Source of the DNA: Phenylobacterium sp.
GTDB taxonomy: Bacteria; Pseudomonadota; Alphaproteobacteria; Caulobacterales; Caulobacteraceae
Direction of reading: 5' to 3'
Assembly: GCF_025351295.1 (NCBI RefSeq)
Contig: NZ_JANXWD010000064.1
Location: 1-64,000, forward strand
Length of the DNA: 64,000 bases
A program made the translations under genes and the position numbers. Within the stretch, counting starts at the first letter, position 1. Each line of letters begins with the position of its first letter. The notes under the pieces were generated by a model. That model searched no databases. It worked only from the letters and a program-made list of their open reading frames with translations, and was not told the origin of the DNA. Of the stretch, positions 1 through 8,349 are shown piece after piece.

Positions 1-1
1 C

Positions 2-46
2 GCCAACCGGCGCCCGCGGTCCCGGACTTCGGAGGCAGAGGCGTGA
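2..46 (+). CDS. possible 3' end of an upstream gene (partial)
   Basis: An open frame from the window edge ends at a TGA (44-46) that overlaps the GTG start of the next gene as GTGA. That is the same coupling used all through the operon that follows, so this could be the tail of the preceding operon gene. Only about 14 codons are visible and nothing can be said of its product. Confidence 0.25.
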   Translation, partial: ANRRPRSRTSEAEA

Positions 47-876
47 ACGATCTGAGCTTCGGGGTGTCGCGCCCGGCCCGCAAGGGCGTCCTGCTGCTGC
101 ACGGCCTGACCGGGGCCCCGGGTGAGATGCGCCTGGTCGCCCGCCGGCTCGGCCGCGCGGGGTTCACCACCAAGTCGCCGCTGCTGGCGGGCCACGGTTC
201 GGACGAGCGGACGTTGCTGCGCAGCACCTGGCGCGACTGGCTGACCTCGGCGCGGGCGGCCTACCTCGAGCTCGCGGCCGACATGGACGAGGTCTATGTG
301 GCCGGCATCTGCGTCGGCGGCGCCCTGGGCCTGGCCCTCTGCGCCGAATTCCCGGAGATCAAGGGCGCGGCGGTCTATTCGATGACCTTCGAGTACGACG
401 GCTGGAATATGCCGCGCTGGGCCATGGCCGCCCCGCTGATCCAGCTGGTCGCCAACCTGCCGCTGGTCCGCCGGATCAGTTTCGAGGAACCCTATCCCTA
501 CGGCCTGAAGGACCTGCGGCTGCGCGAGATGGCGTCGCGCGCATCGGACACGCTGATCCCCGGCTCGGTCGACCGCATGCCGCTGGGCTCGCTCTACCAG
601 ATGTACCGGCTGGGCCGGCATGTGGAGCGGATCGCACACGGCATCACCACGCCCACCCTGATCGTCCACGCCGACGAGGACGACATGAGCGATCCGCGCA
701 ACGCGACGCGGCTGCAGGCGGCCCTGGGCGGCGCGTCCGAGATCCTGCGGCTCGATGACAGCTACCACATGGTCCATGTGGACAAGCAGCACGCCCTGGT
801 GGCCCAGCGCACGGCGTCCTTCTTCGGCGCGCCGTTGCGCGCCCGGGTCACGGCAGAGGACCCCGTCGATGCTTGA
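43..876 (+). CDS. alpha/beta hydrolase with Cys nucleophile elbow
   Basis: A 277-residue alpha/beta-hydrolase of the serine-aminopeptidase/carboxylesterase type. Seen directly: oxyanion-hole HGLTG at about residue 20, nucleophile elbow GICVGG with Cys90 where Ser is usual, a late Asp in HADEDDMSDP (about residue 211) and a His in SYHMVH (about residue 242). There is no signal peptide, so it is probably cytoplasmic. The GTG start follows a GGAGG-like ribosome site. Its 3' end overlaps the next gene by 8 nt, placing it in the same operon as an acyltransferase and an exporter. Cys nucleophiles are known in dienelactone hydrolases and some thioesterases; a lipid hydrolase or thioesterase role is inferred only. 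Confidence 0.8.
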   Translation: MNDLSFGVSRPARKGVLLLHGLTGAPGEMRLVARRLGRAGFTTKSPLLAGHGSDERTLLRSTWRDWLTSARAAYLELAADMDEVYVAGICVGGALGLALCAEFPEIKGAAVYSMTFEYDGWNMPRWAMAAPLIQLVANLPLVRRISFEEPYPYGLKDLRLREMASRASDTLIPGSVDRMPLGSLYQMYRLGRHVERIAHGITTPTLIVHADEDDMSDPRNATRLQAALGGASEILRLDDSYHMVHVDKQHALVAQRTASFFGAPLRARVTAEDPVDA

Positions 877-1975
877 CGTCCGCGTGGTCGACAGCCTTGC
901 CGGGGTCGACCGCACGGACTGGGCGACGCTGTTTCCGGGCGAAATCGAGGACTACGACTATCTGACGGCGATCGAGCGTTCGGGCCTTAGCGGCTTCCGC
1001 TGGCGCTATGTGCTGGCCTCCGAAGGCGGCGAACTGGTCGCCGCCGCGCCGGCCTTTCTCACCGACTATCCGCTGGAGACCACGCTCACGGGGGCCGGCC
1101 GCCGTGTCGCCGACGCGGTCCGGCGGGCGTTCCCCGGCCTGCTGACCCTGCGGCTGGGCTGCATCGGATCGCCCTGCACGGAGAAGGCCCTGGTGGGCGT
1201 CTCGCCCTCGGTGACGCCGGAGCGCCGAGCGGCCGTGGTGAAGGCGCTGGTGACCGGCTTCGAGGCCGCCGCCCGCCGCGAAGGCTGCAGCCTCATCGGC
1301 CTGAAGGACGTGCTCGACGAAGACCCCTTCGGCCTGGGCGCCGGCGCGCTGGGCTACCGGGCCGTCGCCAGCCTGCCGATCGCCCATCTGGACATCGATT
1401 TTCCCGACCTCGACCGCTATTGCGAGCGCCTCAGCGCCAGCGCGCGCAAGGACATGCGGCGCAAGCTGCGCGCCCTCGACCGCGTCCGCATCGAGGTGCG
1501 CACCCAGGTCGACGATGTCATCGACCGGATCATGGCGCTCTACGCCGAGACCCGCGACCGGGCCGAGATGAGCCTGGAGGAACTGACCCCCGAATACTTC
1601 CAGGGCGTGCTGCGCGAGATGCCTGGCCGGGCGCTGTTCGTGCTCTATTTCGACGGCGACCAACTTCTGGCCGCCAACCTGCTGCTGCACGACGACGCCA
1701 CTCTGCTCGACAAGTACTTCTGCATGGACGCCGTGCGGGGCCGAGCCTTCAACCTCTATTTCCTGAGCTGGTTCACCAACATCCGCCTCTGCCTGGAGGC
1801 CGGCCGCACCCGCTACCAGGCGGGGCAGGCGGCCTATGGCGCCAAGGTCCGGCTGGGCAGCCAGCTGACCCGGACCACCAACTTCTTCCGCCACCGCAAT
1901 CCGATCCTGAACGCGCTCCTGGGCCTGGCCGCGCCGCTGTTCGCCGCCGACGCCAGCGCCGGGACCGCGGCATGA
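869..1975 (+). CDS. GNAT-fold N-acyltransferase (FemAB/BioF2-like)
   Basis: A 368-residue protein resembling the double-GNAT FemAB/BioF2-like acyltransferase families, which transfer acyl or aminoacyl groups to amines. The C-terminal half carries the typical run LFVLYFDGDQLLAANLLL, then a Tyr/Phe-rich stretch and QAGQAAYGAKVRLG, matching the acyl-CoA-binding second GNAT domain. The N-terminal half is less conserved. The ATG at 869 was chosen because it overlaps the upstream stop (ATGCTTGA); longer frames upstream only shadow the hydrolase. Its position between a hydrolase and an export system suggests it builds an N-acylated product, possibly a lipid, that is exported. The substrate cannot be read from sequence. 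Confidence 0.75.
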   Translation: MLDVRVVDSLAGVDRTDWATLFPGEIEDYDYLTAIERSGLSGFRWRYVLASEGGELVAAAPAFLTDYPLETTLTGAGRRVADAVRRAFPGLLTLRLGCIGSPCTEKALVGVSPSVTPERRAAVVKALVTGFEAAARREGCSLIGLKDVLDEDPFGLGAGALGYRAVASLPIAHLDIDFPDLDRYCERLSASARKDMRRKLRALDRVRIEVRTQVDDVIDRIMALYAETRDRAEMSLEELTPEYFQGVLREMPGRALFVLYFDGDQLLAANLLLHDDATLLDKYFCMDAVRGRAFNLYFLSWFTNIRLCLEAGRTRYQAGQAAYGAKVRLGSQLTRTTNFFRHRNPILNALLGLAAPLFAADASAGTAA

Positions 1976-2024
1976 CCATCCGGGTCCAGGCGGGCGGGTC
2001 CGCGCCGGCGAGGTCGGCCGCGTG

Positions 2025-3155
2025 ATGAACTCCGTGGCGCTGAAGTCGCTGATCTACGAATGGCGCCGGTTCGCGCCGGCCATGGTCGCGGTGGCGTTCT
2101 CGGGTCTGCTGGTCCTGCTGCAGGCCGGGATCATCCTGGGGATCTTCTCGCTGTCGAGCCAGTATGTGACCCGCTCCGGCGCTGATCTGTGGATCGGCTA
2201 CCCCGGCGTGCAGAGCCTGGATCTGGGTCGCCCGCTGAGCGGACCCGCCGAGGTGTTCGGCTGGATGAACCCGCACGTCCAGCGCCTGGAACCATTCCTG
2301 TGGGGCTCGGGCGAGTGGCGCACCCACAGCAAGGGCATGGTCAATGTCTACATCGTGGGCATCGATCCCCGGCCGGACGGGATGGCGCTCTCCGACGCCC
2401 TGGACGACACCCAGCGCGCGCTGCTGACCGAGCCCGACGCCGTGCTGGTGGACGCGTCCGACCTGCACAAGCTGCAGGTCCAGGTGGGCCAGACCGCCGA
2501 GATCAACGGCCGCTTCGTCCGCGTCGCCGGCGTCACCGACGGCCTGCGGGCGCTGGGCGGGGTAAATGTCATCACCTCCCTGGCGACCACCCGCCGGCTG
2601 GATCCGTCCTCCGGCCCGGACGGCCGGGTCGCCTATCTGCTGGCCAAGGTCGACAACCCCGATGCCAGCAAGCAGATCGCGGCGGCGCTGAACAAGTCCG
2701 GCGCGGGACGGGGTTTCGAGGCGCTGACCGGCGACGCCTTCGCACGCCGGACCACGCTCTACTGGCTGGTGGAGTCCGGGGCCGGCGTCGCGTTCATCTT
2801 CGGCAGCGTGGTGGCGATCCTGGTCGCCGGGGTGATCACCAGCCAGACTCTCTCGGCCGCCGTGGCCGGGTCGATCCGTGAATACGCCGCGCTGCGGGCG
2901 CTGGGCTTCTCCATGCGGGCGCTGCGCCGGATCGTGGTGGCCCAGAGCGCCTGGGTCGGCGCCGCGGGTCTGATCGTGGCGGGCGTACTGACCCTGTTGC
3001 TCACCGTGGCGGCGGATGCCGGCGCGGTGCCTGTCGTCCTGACCTTCCCCATGATCGCGGCGTCCGCGGCCCTGGTCATGCTCACCGCCCTGGGCTCCGG
3101 CGCGCTCGCCTTGCGCCGCGTCGCCCAGGCCGATCCTGCGGTCCTGTTGCTATGA
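2025..3155 (+). CDS. ABC transporter permease, FtsX/DevC-like
   Basis: A 376-residue MacB/FtsX-superfamily permease. One N-terminal membrane segment (about residues 15-40) is followed by a large periplasmic domain (SGADLWIGYPGVQSLDLG) and three C-terminal segments (about 245-270, 295-325, 335-360), the topology of DevC/LolC-type permeases. An in-frame GTG lies one codon upstream (2022), so either start is possible. The next gene overlaps by ATGA. With the adaptor, TolC-like protein and ATPase downstream it forms a complete tripartite exporter. DevBCA systems export glycolipids and MacAB exports peptides and macrolides; the substrate here is unknown. Confidence 0.85.
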   Translation: MNSVALKSLIYEWRRFAPAMVAVAFSGLLVLLQAGIILGIFSLSSQYVTRSGADLWIGYPGVQSLDLGRPLSGPAEVFGWMNPHVQRLEPFLWGSGEWRTHSKGMVNVYIVGIDPRPDGMALSDALDDTQRALLTEPDAVLVDASDLHKLQVQVGQTAEINGRFVRVAGVTDGLRALGGVNVITSLATTRRLDPSSGPDGRVAYLLAKVDNPDASKQIAAALNKSGAGRGFEALTGDAFARRTTLYWLVESGAGVAFIFGSVVAILVAGVITSQTLSAAVAGSIREYAALRALGFSMRALRRIVVAQSAWVGAAGLIVAGVLTLLLTVAADAGAVPVVLTFPMIAASAALVMLTALGSGALALRRVAQADPAVLLL

Positions 3156-4018
3156 AGCGCCTCGTCCTGCCGATCCTCCTGGCGCTCGCCGCCTGCACGC
3201 CCAAGCCGGCCCCACCGGCCGCGCCCAAGACGCCGCAGGCCGTGGCGGTGGCCAAGGGCGTGGTCGAGGCGCCGGGTGGCCTGCTGCGCATCCTCGCGCC
3301 CCGCGATGGCCTGATCTCCGCGCTGCTGGCGGAGGAGGGCGCGCAGGTCGCGGCCGGCCAGGTGCTGGCGCAGCTCGACGACCGCCAATCGCGCCTGATG
3401 CTGGCCGCCGCCGCCGCCGAACTGGGCGAGCGCCAGGCCCAGGTAGGTGTCGCCACGACCCATGCCGACGGCACGGCGCGGGAAGCCCGCCGGCTGGCCT
3501 CGCTCGCGGCCGCCGACGCCGCGACGCGGTCGGACGCCGAGCAGGCCCAGACGACCGCCGCCGTGGCCCGCGGTGAGCAACGCCAGGCCCTGCAGGGCAT
3601 GCATTCCGCCGAGGCCCGCCAGCGCCTCGCCGCCTTCGACGTCGAAGCCCACACCGTCCGGGCGCCGATCGCCGGCCGCCTGGTTCGCCGCACGGCCGCC
3701 CGCGGCGCCTATGTGTCCGCCGCCGCCCCGCTGTTCGTGCTGGAGCCCAATGGCGCCCGCCTGGTCCGCGCCGAGCTGGACGAAGCCTTCGCCGACCAGG
3801 TCACGCCGAAGACCCACGCGGTGGTGACCCGCGAGTACCAGCAGGGCAAGAGCTACCCCGCCACGGTCGTCCGGGTGTCCGACATGCTCGCGGGACCGTC
3901 GCTGGCCGAGGACGCCTCCGGTCGCGCCGATACCCGGGTGGTCAGCGTCCTGCTCAGCCTTCCGCCGAACGTCGACCTGAGGTTGGGCCAGCGCGTCCTT
4001 GTGCGGTTCACCCCGTGA
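3152..4018 (+). CDS. HlyD/MacA-like periplasmic adaptor lipoprotein
   Basis: A 288-residue membrane-fusion protein. The N-terminus has a lipoprotein signal with lipobox LAAC (Cys15). It is followed by a biotinyl-lipoyl half-motif (DGLISALLAEEGAQVAAGQ), a long Ala/Arg-rich coiled-coil hairpin (about residues 85-155), the second lipoyl half (APIAGRLVRRTA) and a beta-barrel domain. This is the standard adaptor layout linking an inner-membrane ABC permease to an outer-membrane channel. It overlaps the permease by ATGA and the next gene by GTGA, so translational coupling is likely. It is shorter than typical RND adaptors, as DevB/MacA-like adaptors often are. Confidence 0.87.
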   Translation: MKRLVLPILLALAACTPKPAPPAAPKTPQAVAVAKGVVEAPGGLLRILAPRDGLISALLAEEGAQVAAGQVLAQLDDRQSRLMLAAAAAELGERQAQVGVATTHADGTAREARRLASLAAADAATRSDAEQAQTTAAVARGEQRQALQGMHSAEARQRLAAFDVEAHTVRAPIAGRLVRRTAARGAYVSAAAPLFVLEPNGARLVRAELDEAFADQVTPKTHAVVTREYQQGKSYPATVVRVSDMLAGPSLAEDASGRADTRVVSVLLSLPPNVDLRLGQRVLVRFTP

Positions 4019-5343
4019 AGACCGGCCTTGCCGTGGCGCTGGGCGGCCTCGCGGTCGTTCTGGCCGGCTGCACGGGGCTGACCCCCGCTGACCGCGCGCC
4101 GCGCGGCGATCCCGTCGCCCGGCTGAGCCCTTCGGGGCCTGCGCCGTGGCGGGAGGACTTCGGTGATCCCGTGCTGGCGGACCTGCTTCGACAGGCTGAC
4201 GCCGGGGCGCTGGACACCAAGGTGGCGTTGGCGCGGCTGGAGCAGGCCGATGCCGAGGTCGAGGCGGCGCGCGCCCTGCGCGGGATCAACGCTGTCGCCG
4301 GGGTCGAGACGGCGGTCGGCGGACGGAACTTCCGCTCGGCCCGTTCCGCGGCCACCCCGACCCTGGAGATCACCGACGAGGTCGACGTCTGGGGGCGGTT
4401 CTCCAGCGCCCGTCGCGCCGCGCGCCTGGCGGGCCAGGCCGCGACCCTGGACGTCGCCTCCGCGCGCCTGCTGGTGGGCGCCGAGACCGTCCGGGCGTAT
4501 CTCGCCCTGGCGGGCGCGCAGCAGGCCGAGGCCCGCGCCGAGCGCCGCCAGCGCCTGGCGGAACAAGCCCTGGAGCTGGTGCAGACCCGCCTGTCGCAAG
4601 GCGTGGCGAGCCCGCCCGATTTGGCGGCGCGCCGCGCCGGCGTCCGCGCGGCGGCGGAACTCGTACAGAGGGCCCGCGACGAGGCCACGCTGCAGGCCGC
4701 GCGTCTGCGGGACCTGACCGGCGGCCGCGCGACGCTCGCCCTGTCGGCCACCGCGCCGTCGCCTGGGCCGCCCGCGGCCGCCCTGCCCTCCACGGTCGTC
4801 GATACGCGCCCCGACGTACGGGCCGCCCAGGCGCGGCTGGCCGCCGCCGACCAGCGCCGCGCCTCGGCGATCGCCGCCACCCGGCCGCAGTTCCAGATCG
4901 CCGCCGCCCTGGGCGCCCCCGACGCCACCCTCGCCACCCTGCTGGATGTGCGCGCCCTGGCCTGGGCGGCGGCGGCCAGCGCCTCGCAGCAGATCCTCGA
5001 CGGCGGCGCCCGGCGGGCCAGGGTCCATGCCGCCACCGCCGAGGCCGACCTGGCCGACCTGGCCTACCGGCAGACGGTGCTGAACGCCTGGTCCGAGGTG
5101 CGCGAGGCCGTGATCGCCGAGGCGCAGGCGCGCCGCGGCCTGGCGGCGACCGAGGCCGATATATCGGCCGCCCGCGCGGCCCTGGACATCGGCCAGACGC
5201 GGCATGCCGCGGGCGTGGTGGACGGGCTGGGCCTGATCGCCCTGCGCGATGCTTTGGAACAGGCGACGGCGGCCCAGGCGCGGGCCCAGCTCCAGCTCGC
5301 CGAGGCCCACGTGCAGCTGACGCTGGCCACGGGTGGCGCATGA
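4015..5343 (+). CDS. TolC/NodT-family outer-membrane efflux lipoprotein
   Basis: A 442-residue outer-membrane factor. The lipobox LAGC (Cys19) follows a hydrophobic signal. Two internally repeated alpha-helical hairpins are visible, each Ala/Arg/Glu-rich with spaced Leu residues, together with the NodT-type phrases DEVDVWGRFSSARRAARLAG and TRPDVRAAQARLAAADQRR. It is the exit duct for the ABC exporter encoded on either side. The GTG start at 4015 overlaps the adaptor stop, and its stop overlaps the ATPase start by ATGA. Confidence 0.88.
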   Translation: MKTGLAVALGGLAVVLAGCTGLTPADRAPRGDPVARLSPSGPAPWREDFGDPVLADLLRQADAGALDTKVALARLEQADAEVEAARALRGINAVAGVETAVGGRNFRSARSAATPTLEITDEVDVWGRFSSARRAARLAGQAATLDVASARLLVGAETVRAYLALAGAQQAEARAERRQRLAEQALELVQTRLSQGVASPPDLAARRAGVRAAAELVQRARDEATLQAARLRDLTGGRATLALSATAPSPGPPAAALPSTVVDTRPDVRAAQARLAAADQRRASAIAATRPQFQIAAALGAPDATLATLLDVRALAWAAAASASQQILDGGARRARVHAATAEADLADLAYRQTVLNAWSEVREAVIAEAQARRGLAATEADISAARAALDIGQTRHAAGVVDGLGLIALRDALEQATAAQARAQLQLAEAHVQLTLATGGA

Positions 5344-6020
5344 GCGAGCGGCTCATTGACGCCTCGGGGCTCTCCAAGGTCTACGGCGCCGGCGCCCAGC
5401 GTGTGGATGCGCTCAGGTCCACCGACTTTCAGGTCGACCGCGGCGAGTTCGTCATGGTGGCCGGGCCCTCCGGCTCGGGAAAGTCGACCCTGCTGGCCCT
5501 GATCTCCGGCCTGCTGACGCCCAGCGAGGGCGTGGTGCGGGTGCTGGGCCGCGACATTAAGAGCCTGTCGCGCGACGCCTTCGACCGCCTGCGCCTGGAG
5601 CATTTCGGCTTCGTCTTCCAGGGGTTCCACCTGTTGCCGGCGCTCAGCGCCCTGGAACAGGTGAGCATCGTGCTGGAGCGCCAGGGCCTGCGGCGCGAGG
5701 CGGCACGGCGGCGCGCGACGGCGACGCTGACCCGCGTCGGCCTGGCCTCGCGGCTCGACAACCGACCCTCCGAGCTCTCCGGCGGCGAGAAGCAGCGGGT
5801 GGTCGTGGCCCGGGCCCTGGCCAAGCAGCCGCAGATCATCTTCGCCGACGAGCCGACCTCGGCCCTGGACTCGGTGAACGGCCGCGAGATCACCCGCCTG
5901 CTGCGCGCCGCGGCGCTGGAGGAGGGCGCCGCGGTGGTCTGCGTGACCCACGACCCGAGGCTGATCGAACATGCCACCCGCCTGGTGCGGATGGAGGACG
6001 GCGCGGTCCTCGCCGATTGA
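5340..6020 (+). CDS. ABC transporter ATPase (MacB/DevA/LolD type)
   Basis: A 226-residue stand-alone ATPase. Walker A GPSGSGKST (residues 42-50), Q-loop in FVFQGFHLLPALSA, signature LSGGEKQR (about 146), Walker B IIFADEPTSALD (about 167) and switch His in VTHDPR (about 203) are all intact. It energises the FtsX-type permease encoded three genes upstream. Finding the ATPase last, after the outer-membrane factor, is an uncommon gene order for this exporter class. It ends the operon; the next gene begins 104 nt later with its own ribosome site. Confidence 0.92.
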   Translation: MSERLIDASGLSKVYGAGAQRVDALRSTDFQVDRGEFVMVAGPSGSGKSTLLALISGLLTPSEGVVRVLGRDIKSLSRDAFDRLRLEHFGFVFQGFHLLPALSALEQVSIVLERQGLRREAARRRATATLTRVGLASRLDNRPSELSGGEKQRVVVARALAKQPQIIFADEPTSALDSVNGREITRLLRAAALEEGAAVVCVTHDPRLIEHATRLVRMEDGAVLAD

Positions 6021-6124
6021 GGCGACCGGCCCGCGGCGGCGTCCAGTGGTTGGGTCGAGGATTCTGCAAATCGGAGCCTGACGGCCTGGTCCCGGCCGCC
6101 GGCTCGACCTGAGGAGAAGACATC

Positions 6125-7066
6125 TTGGCGCCATCGTCGCCCCATCGGCGTACTGTCCTGCACGGCCTGGCGGGGATCGCTGTGGCCGCTTCGACCGGCG
6201 CCCACGCCGCCGTCAAGCGCCCGGCCTTCGTGGCGCTCGGCGACTGGGGCCGCGAGGGGGGCGAGCATCAATCCCATGTCGCCGCGGCCATGGCGCTGGC
6301 GGCGGCGGAAATCGGCAGCCGCTGCGTGCTCTCGGTCGGCGACAACTTCTATCCGGCCGGCGTGCAGTCGGTGACCGACCCGCACTGGAAGGTGTCGTTC
6401 GAGGACGTCTACGCCGCGGCGTCGCTGCAGACGCCCTGGTACGTGGCGCTGGGCAATCACGACTATCGTGGCCATCCGGGCGCGCAGCTGGCCTACAGCC
6501 GCATCAACGCGCGTTGGCGGATGCCGGGCCGCTACTATCTCGTCCCCGGCGCCGAGATCGGCGCGCCCGACCTCGACATCTTCGTCATCGACACCACGCC
6601 GCTGCTCGGCGGGCACCACGAGGACGTCGCCCGGCTGATCCGGGGCCGCGTCTGGGTTCCCGATGGCGACCCGCAAGTGGCCTGGCTGGGGACCGCCCTC
6701 GAGCAGTCGAAGGCGCGATGGAAGGTCGTCGTCGGCCACCACCCGATCCATTCCGGCGGCCACCACGGTGGCGAGGCGGCGCTGGCGGCCAGCATCGAGC
6801 CGCTGATGCAGGCCCACGGCGTGCAGGTCTACATCTGTGGCCACGATCACGTGCTGCAGCACGTCCAGGTCGGCGGCATCGATCACATCTGCAGCGGGGC
6901 TGGGTCGTCCGCCGGCCAGGTGGTGGACATTCCAGGCACCCGCTTCCGGCACGACGAGCCCGGTTTCGCCATGTTCACGGTGGGCGCCGACAGCCTGGAC
7001 CTGGAATTCCGCGACTTCAACGGCAAGTCGCTCTATCAGGCCGCGATCCCGAGCGTCCGGGGTTAG
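6125..7066 (+). CDS. exported metallophosphoesterase (purple acid phosphatase-like)
   Basis: A 313-residue calcineurin-like phosphoesterase, close to tartrate-resistant acid phosphatases. Metal-binding motifs appear in order: GDWG, GDNFY, GNHDY, VVGHHPIHSGG and GHDH. The N-terminus carries a Tat-like signal (HRRTVLHGLAG followed by a hydrophobic stretch and AHAA), so it should be folded in the cytoplasm with its metals and exported. I chose the TTG at 6125 because AGGAGA lies 7-12 nt upstream and no ATG or GTG gives the full signal peptide. It is a likely phosphate-scavenging enzyme. The next gene starts 14 nt after its stop. Confidence 0.85.
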   Translation: MAPSSPHRRTVLHGLAGIAVAASTGAHAAVKRPAFVALGDWGREGGEHQSHVAAAMALAAAEIGSRCVLSVGDNFYPAGVQSVTDPHWKVSFEDVYAAASLQTPWYVALGNHDYRGHPGAQLAYSRINARWRMPGRYYLVPGAEIGAPDLDIFVIDTTPLLGGHHEDVARLIRGRVWVPDGDPQVAWLGTALEQSKARWKVVVGHHPIHSGGHHGGEAALAASIEPLMQAHGVQVYICGHDHVLQHVQVGGIDHICSGAGSSAGQVVDIPGTRFRHDEPGFAMFTVGADSLDLEFRDFNGKSLYQAAIPSVRG

Positions 7067-7080
7067 ACGCGGAGCCCTCA

Positions 7081-8316
7081 ATGCCGATCGCATCCCTACT
7101 GCGGCGGGCCCTGGAGCCGGCCGTGAAGACCGGGTCGCTGACATTCCAGTTCGCCAGCGGCCAGGGCTTCGAGCTTGGTGACGGGACCGGCCCGCCGGTC
7201 GTGGCGCGGTTCACCGACGCGGGCGCGCCCCTGGCGCTGCTGCTGGACCCGGACCTGCGCACCGGGGAGCTGTTCACCGACGGCCGGCTGGTGATGGACC
7301 GGGGCACGATCTACGACCTGCTGATCCTGGTCCTACAGCATGGCGACGACGCGCCGCCCACCTGGTCGGCGCGCCTGCTGGATCGCCTCCGAGGGGCGTT
7401 GCGACAGGTGGTCAAGGGCAACGACCTGCTGCGCTCACGGCGCAACGTGGGACATCACTACGACCTCGACGACCGACTCTACGCGCTCTTCCTCGACCCG
7501 GAGTGGCAGTACTCCTGTGCCTATTTCGAGCGGCCGGGCCAGAGCCTGGCCGACGCCCAGATCGCCAAGCTGCGGCACATCGCGGCCAAGCTCGCCCTGG
7601 CCGGCGGTGAGCGGGTGCTGGACATCGGCTGCGGCTGGGGCGGGATGGCCTGTTACCTGGCCGGAACCGCCGGCGCGGGCGAGGTGCTGGGCGTCACCCT
7701 TTCCGGCGAACAGCTGGGCCGGGCGCGGGAGCGGGCGGCGGACCGCGGCCTGGCGGACCGGGTCGGCTTCGCCCTGCAGGACTACCGCGACGTCCAGGGC
7801 CAGTTCGACCGGATCGTCTCGGTGGGGATGTTCGAGCATGTCGGCCGCGTCTGGTACGACACCTTCTTCGACACCTGCCAGGCGCGGCTCGCCGATGGCG
7901 GGGTCATGCTGCTGCACACCATCGGGGTGTCGGACGCTCCCAGTCTGACCAATCCCTGGATCACCAAGTACATCTTCCCCGGCGGCCACCTGCCGGCGCT
8001 GTCGGAGATCCTGCCGTCCATCGAGCGGGCCGGGCTGATGGTCACCGACATCGAGGTCCTGCGCCTGCACTACGCCGACACACTGCGGGCCTGGCGCGAC
8101 GCCTTCATGGCGCGGCGCGACGAGGCGGCCGCCCTGTTCGATCAGCGCTTCTGCCGGATGTGGGAATACTATCTGTCGATGTCGGAATCGGCCTTCCGCT
8201 GCGAAGGCGTGGTGGTGTTCCAGATCCAGCTCGCCCACCGGGTGGATGCGGCTCCGATCACCCGCGGCTACATCGCCGAAACCGAATCCAGGCTGGCCTC
8301 GGCGCCGGCCGCGTAG
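7081..8316 (+). CDS. cfa: cyclopropane-fatty-acyl-phospholipid synthase family methyltransferase
   Basis: A 411-residue SAM-dependent methyltransferase that adds a methylene bridge (or a related modification) to unsaturated phospholipid acyl chains. It shows the family N-terminal lipid-binding domain (DGRLVMDRGTIYDLL), NVGHHYDLDDRLY, YSCAYFE, the SAM motif VLDIGCGWGGMACYLA (about residue 178), SVGMFEHVG and a C-terminal EYYLSMSESAFR. The ATG at 7081 was chosen from the 14-nt spacing after the phosphatase gene. Family members differ in product, so the symbol is a family assignment. Confidence 0.85.
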   Translation: MPIASLLRRALEPAVKTGSLTFQFASGQGFELGDGTGPPVVARFTDAGAPLALLLDPDLRTGELFTDGRLVMDRGTIYDLLILVLQHGDDAPPTWSARLLDRLRGALRQVVKGNDLLRSRRNVGHHYDLDDRLYALFLDPEWQYSCAYFERPGQSLADAQIAKLRHIAAKLALAGGERVLDIGCGWGGMACYLAGTAGAGEVLGVTLSGEQLGRARERAADRGLADRVGFALQDYRDVQGQFDRIVSVGMFEHVGRVWYDTFFDTCQARLADGGVMLLHTIGVSDAPSLTNPWITKYIFPGGHLPALSEILPSIERAGLMVTDIEVLRLHYADTLRAWRDAFMARRDEAAALFDQRFCRMWEYYLSMSESAFRCEGVVVFQIQLAHRVDAAPITRGYIAETESRLASAPAA

Positions 8317-8349
8317 GAAGGTCTGGCTGGCTCAGGCGGGGGACAGGCC

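Noticed and set aside
848-1894. Long minus-strand open frame opposite the acyltransferase gene
   Set aside because: Shadow of a real gene in G/C-rich DNA; no domain, no ribosome site, and the plus-strand frame is coupled to its neighbours.
1972-2025. A 17-codon open frame between the acyltransferase and permease genes
   Set aside because: It overlaps both genes but has no ribosome site or conserved content that I can see; it is more likely spacer.
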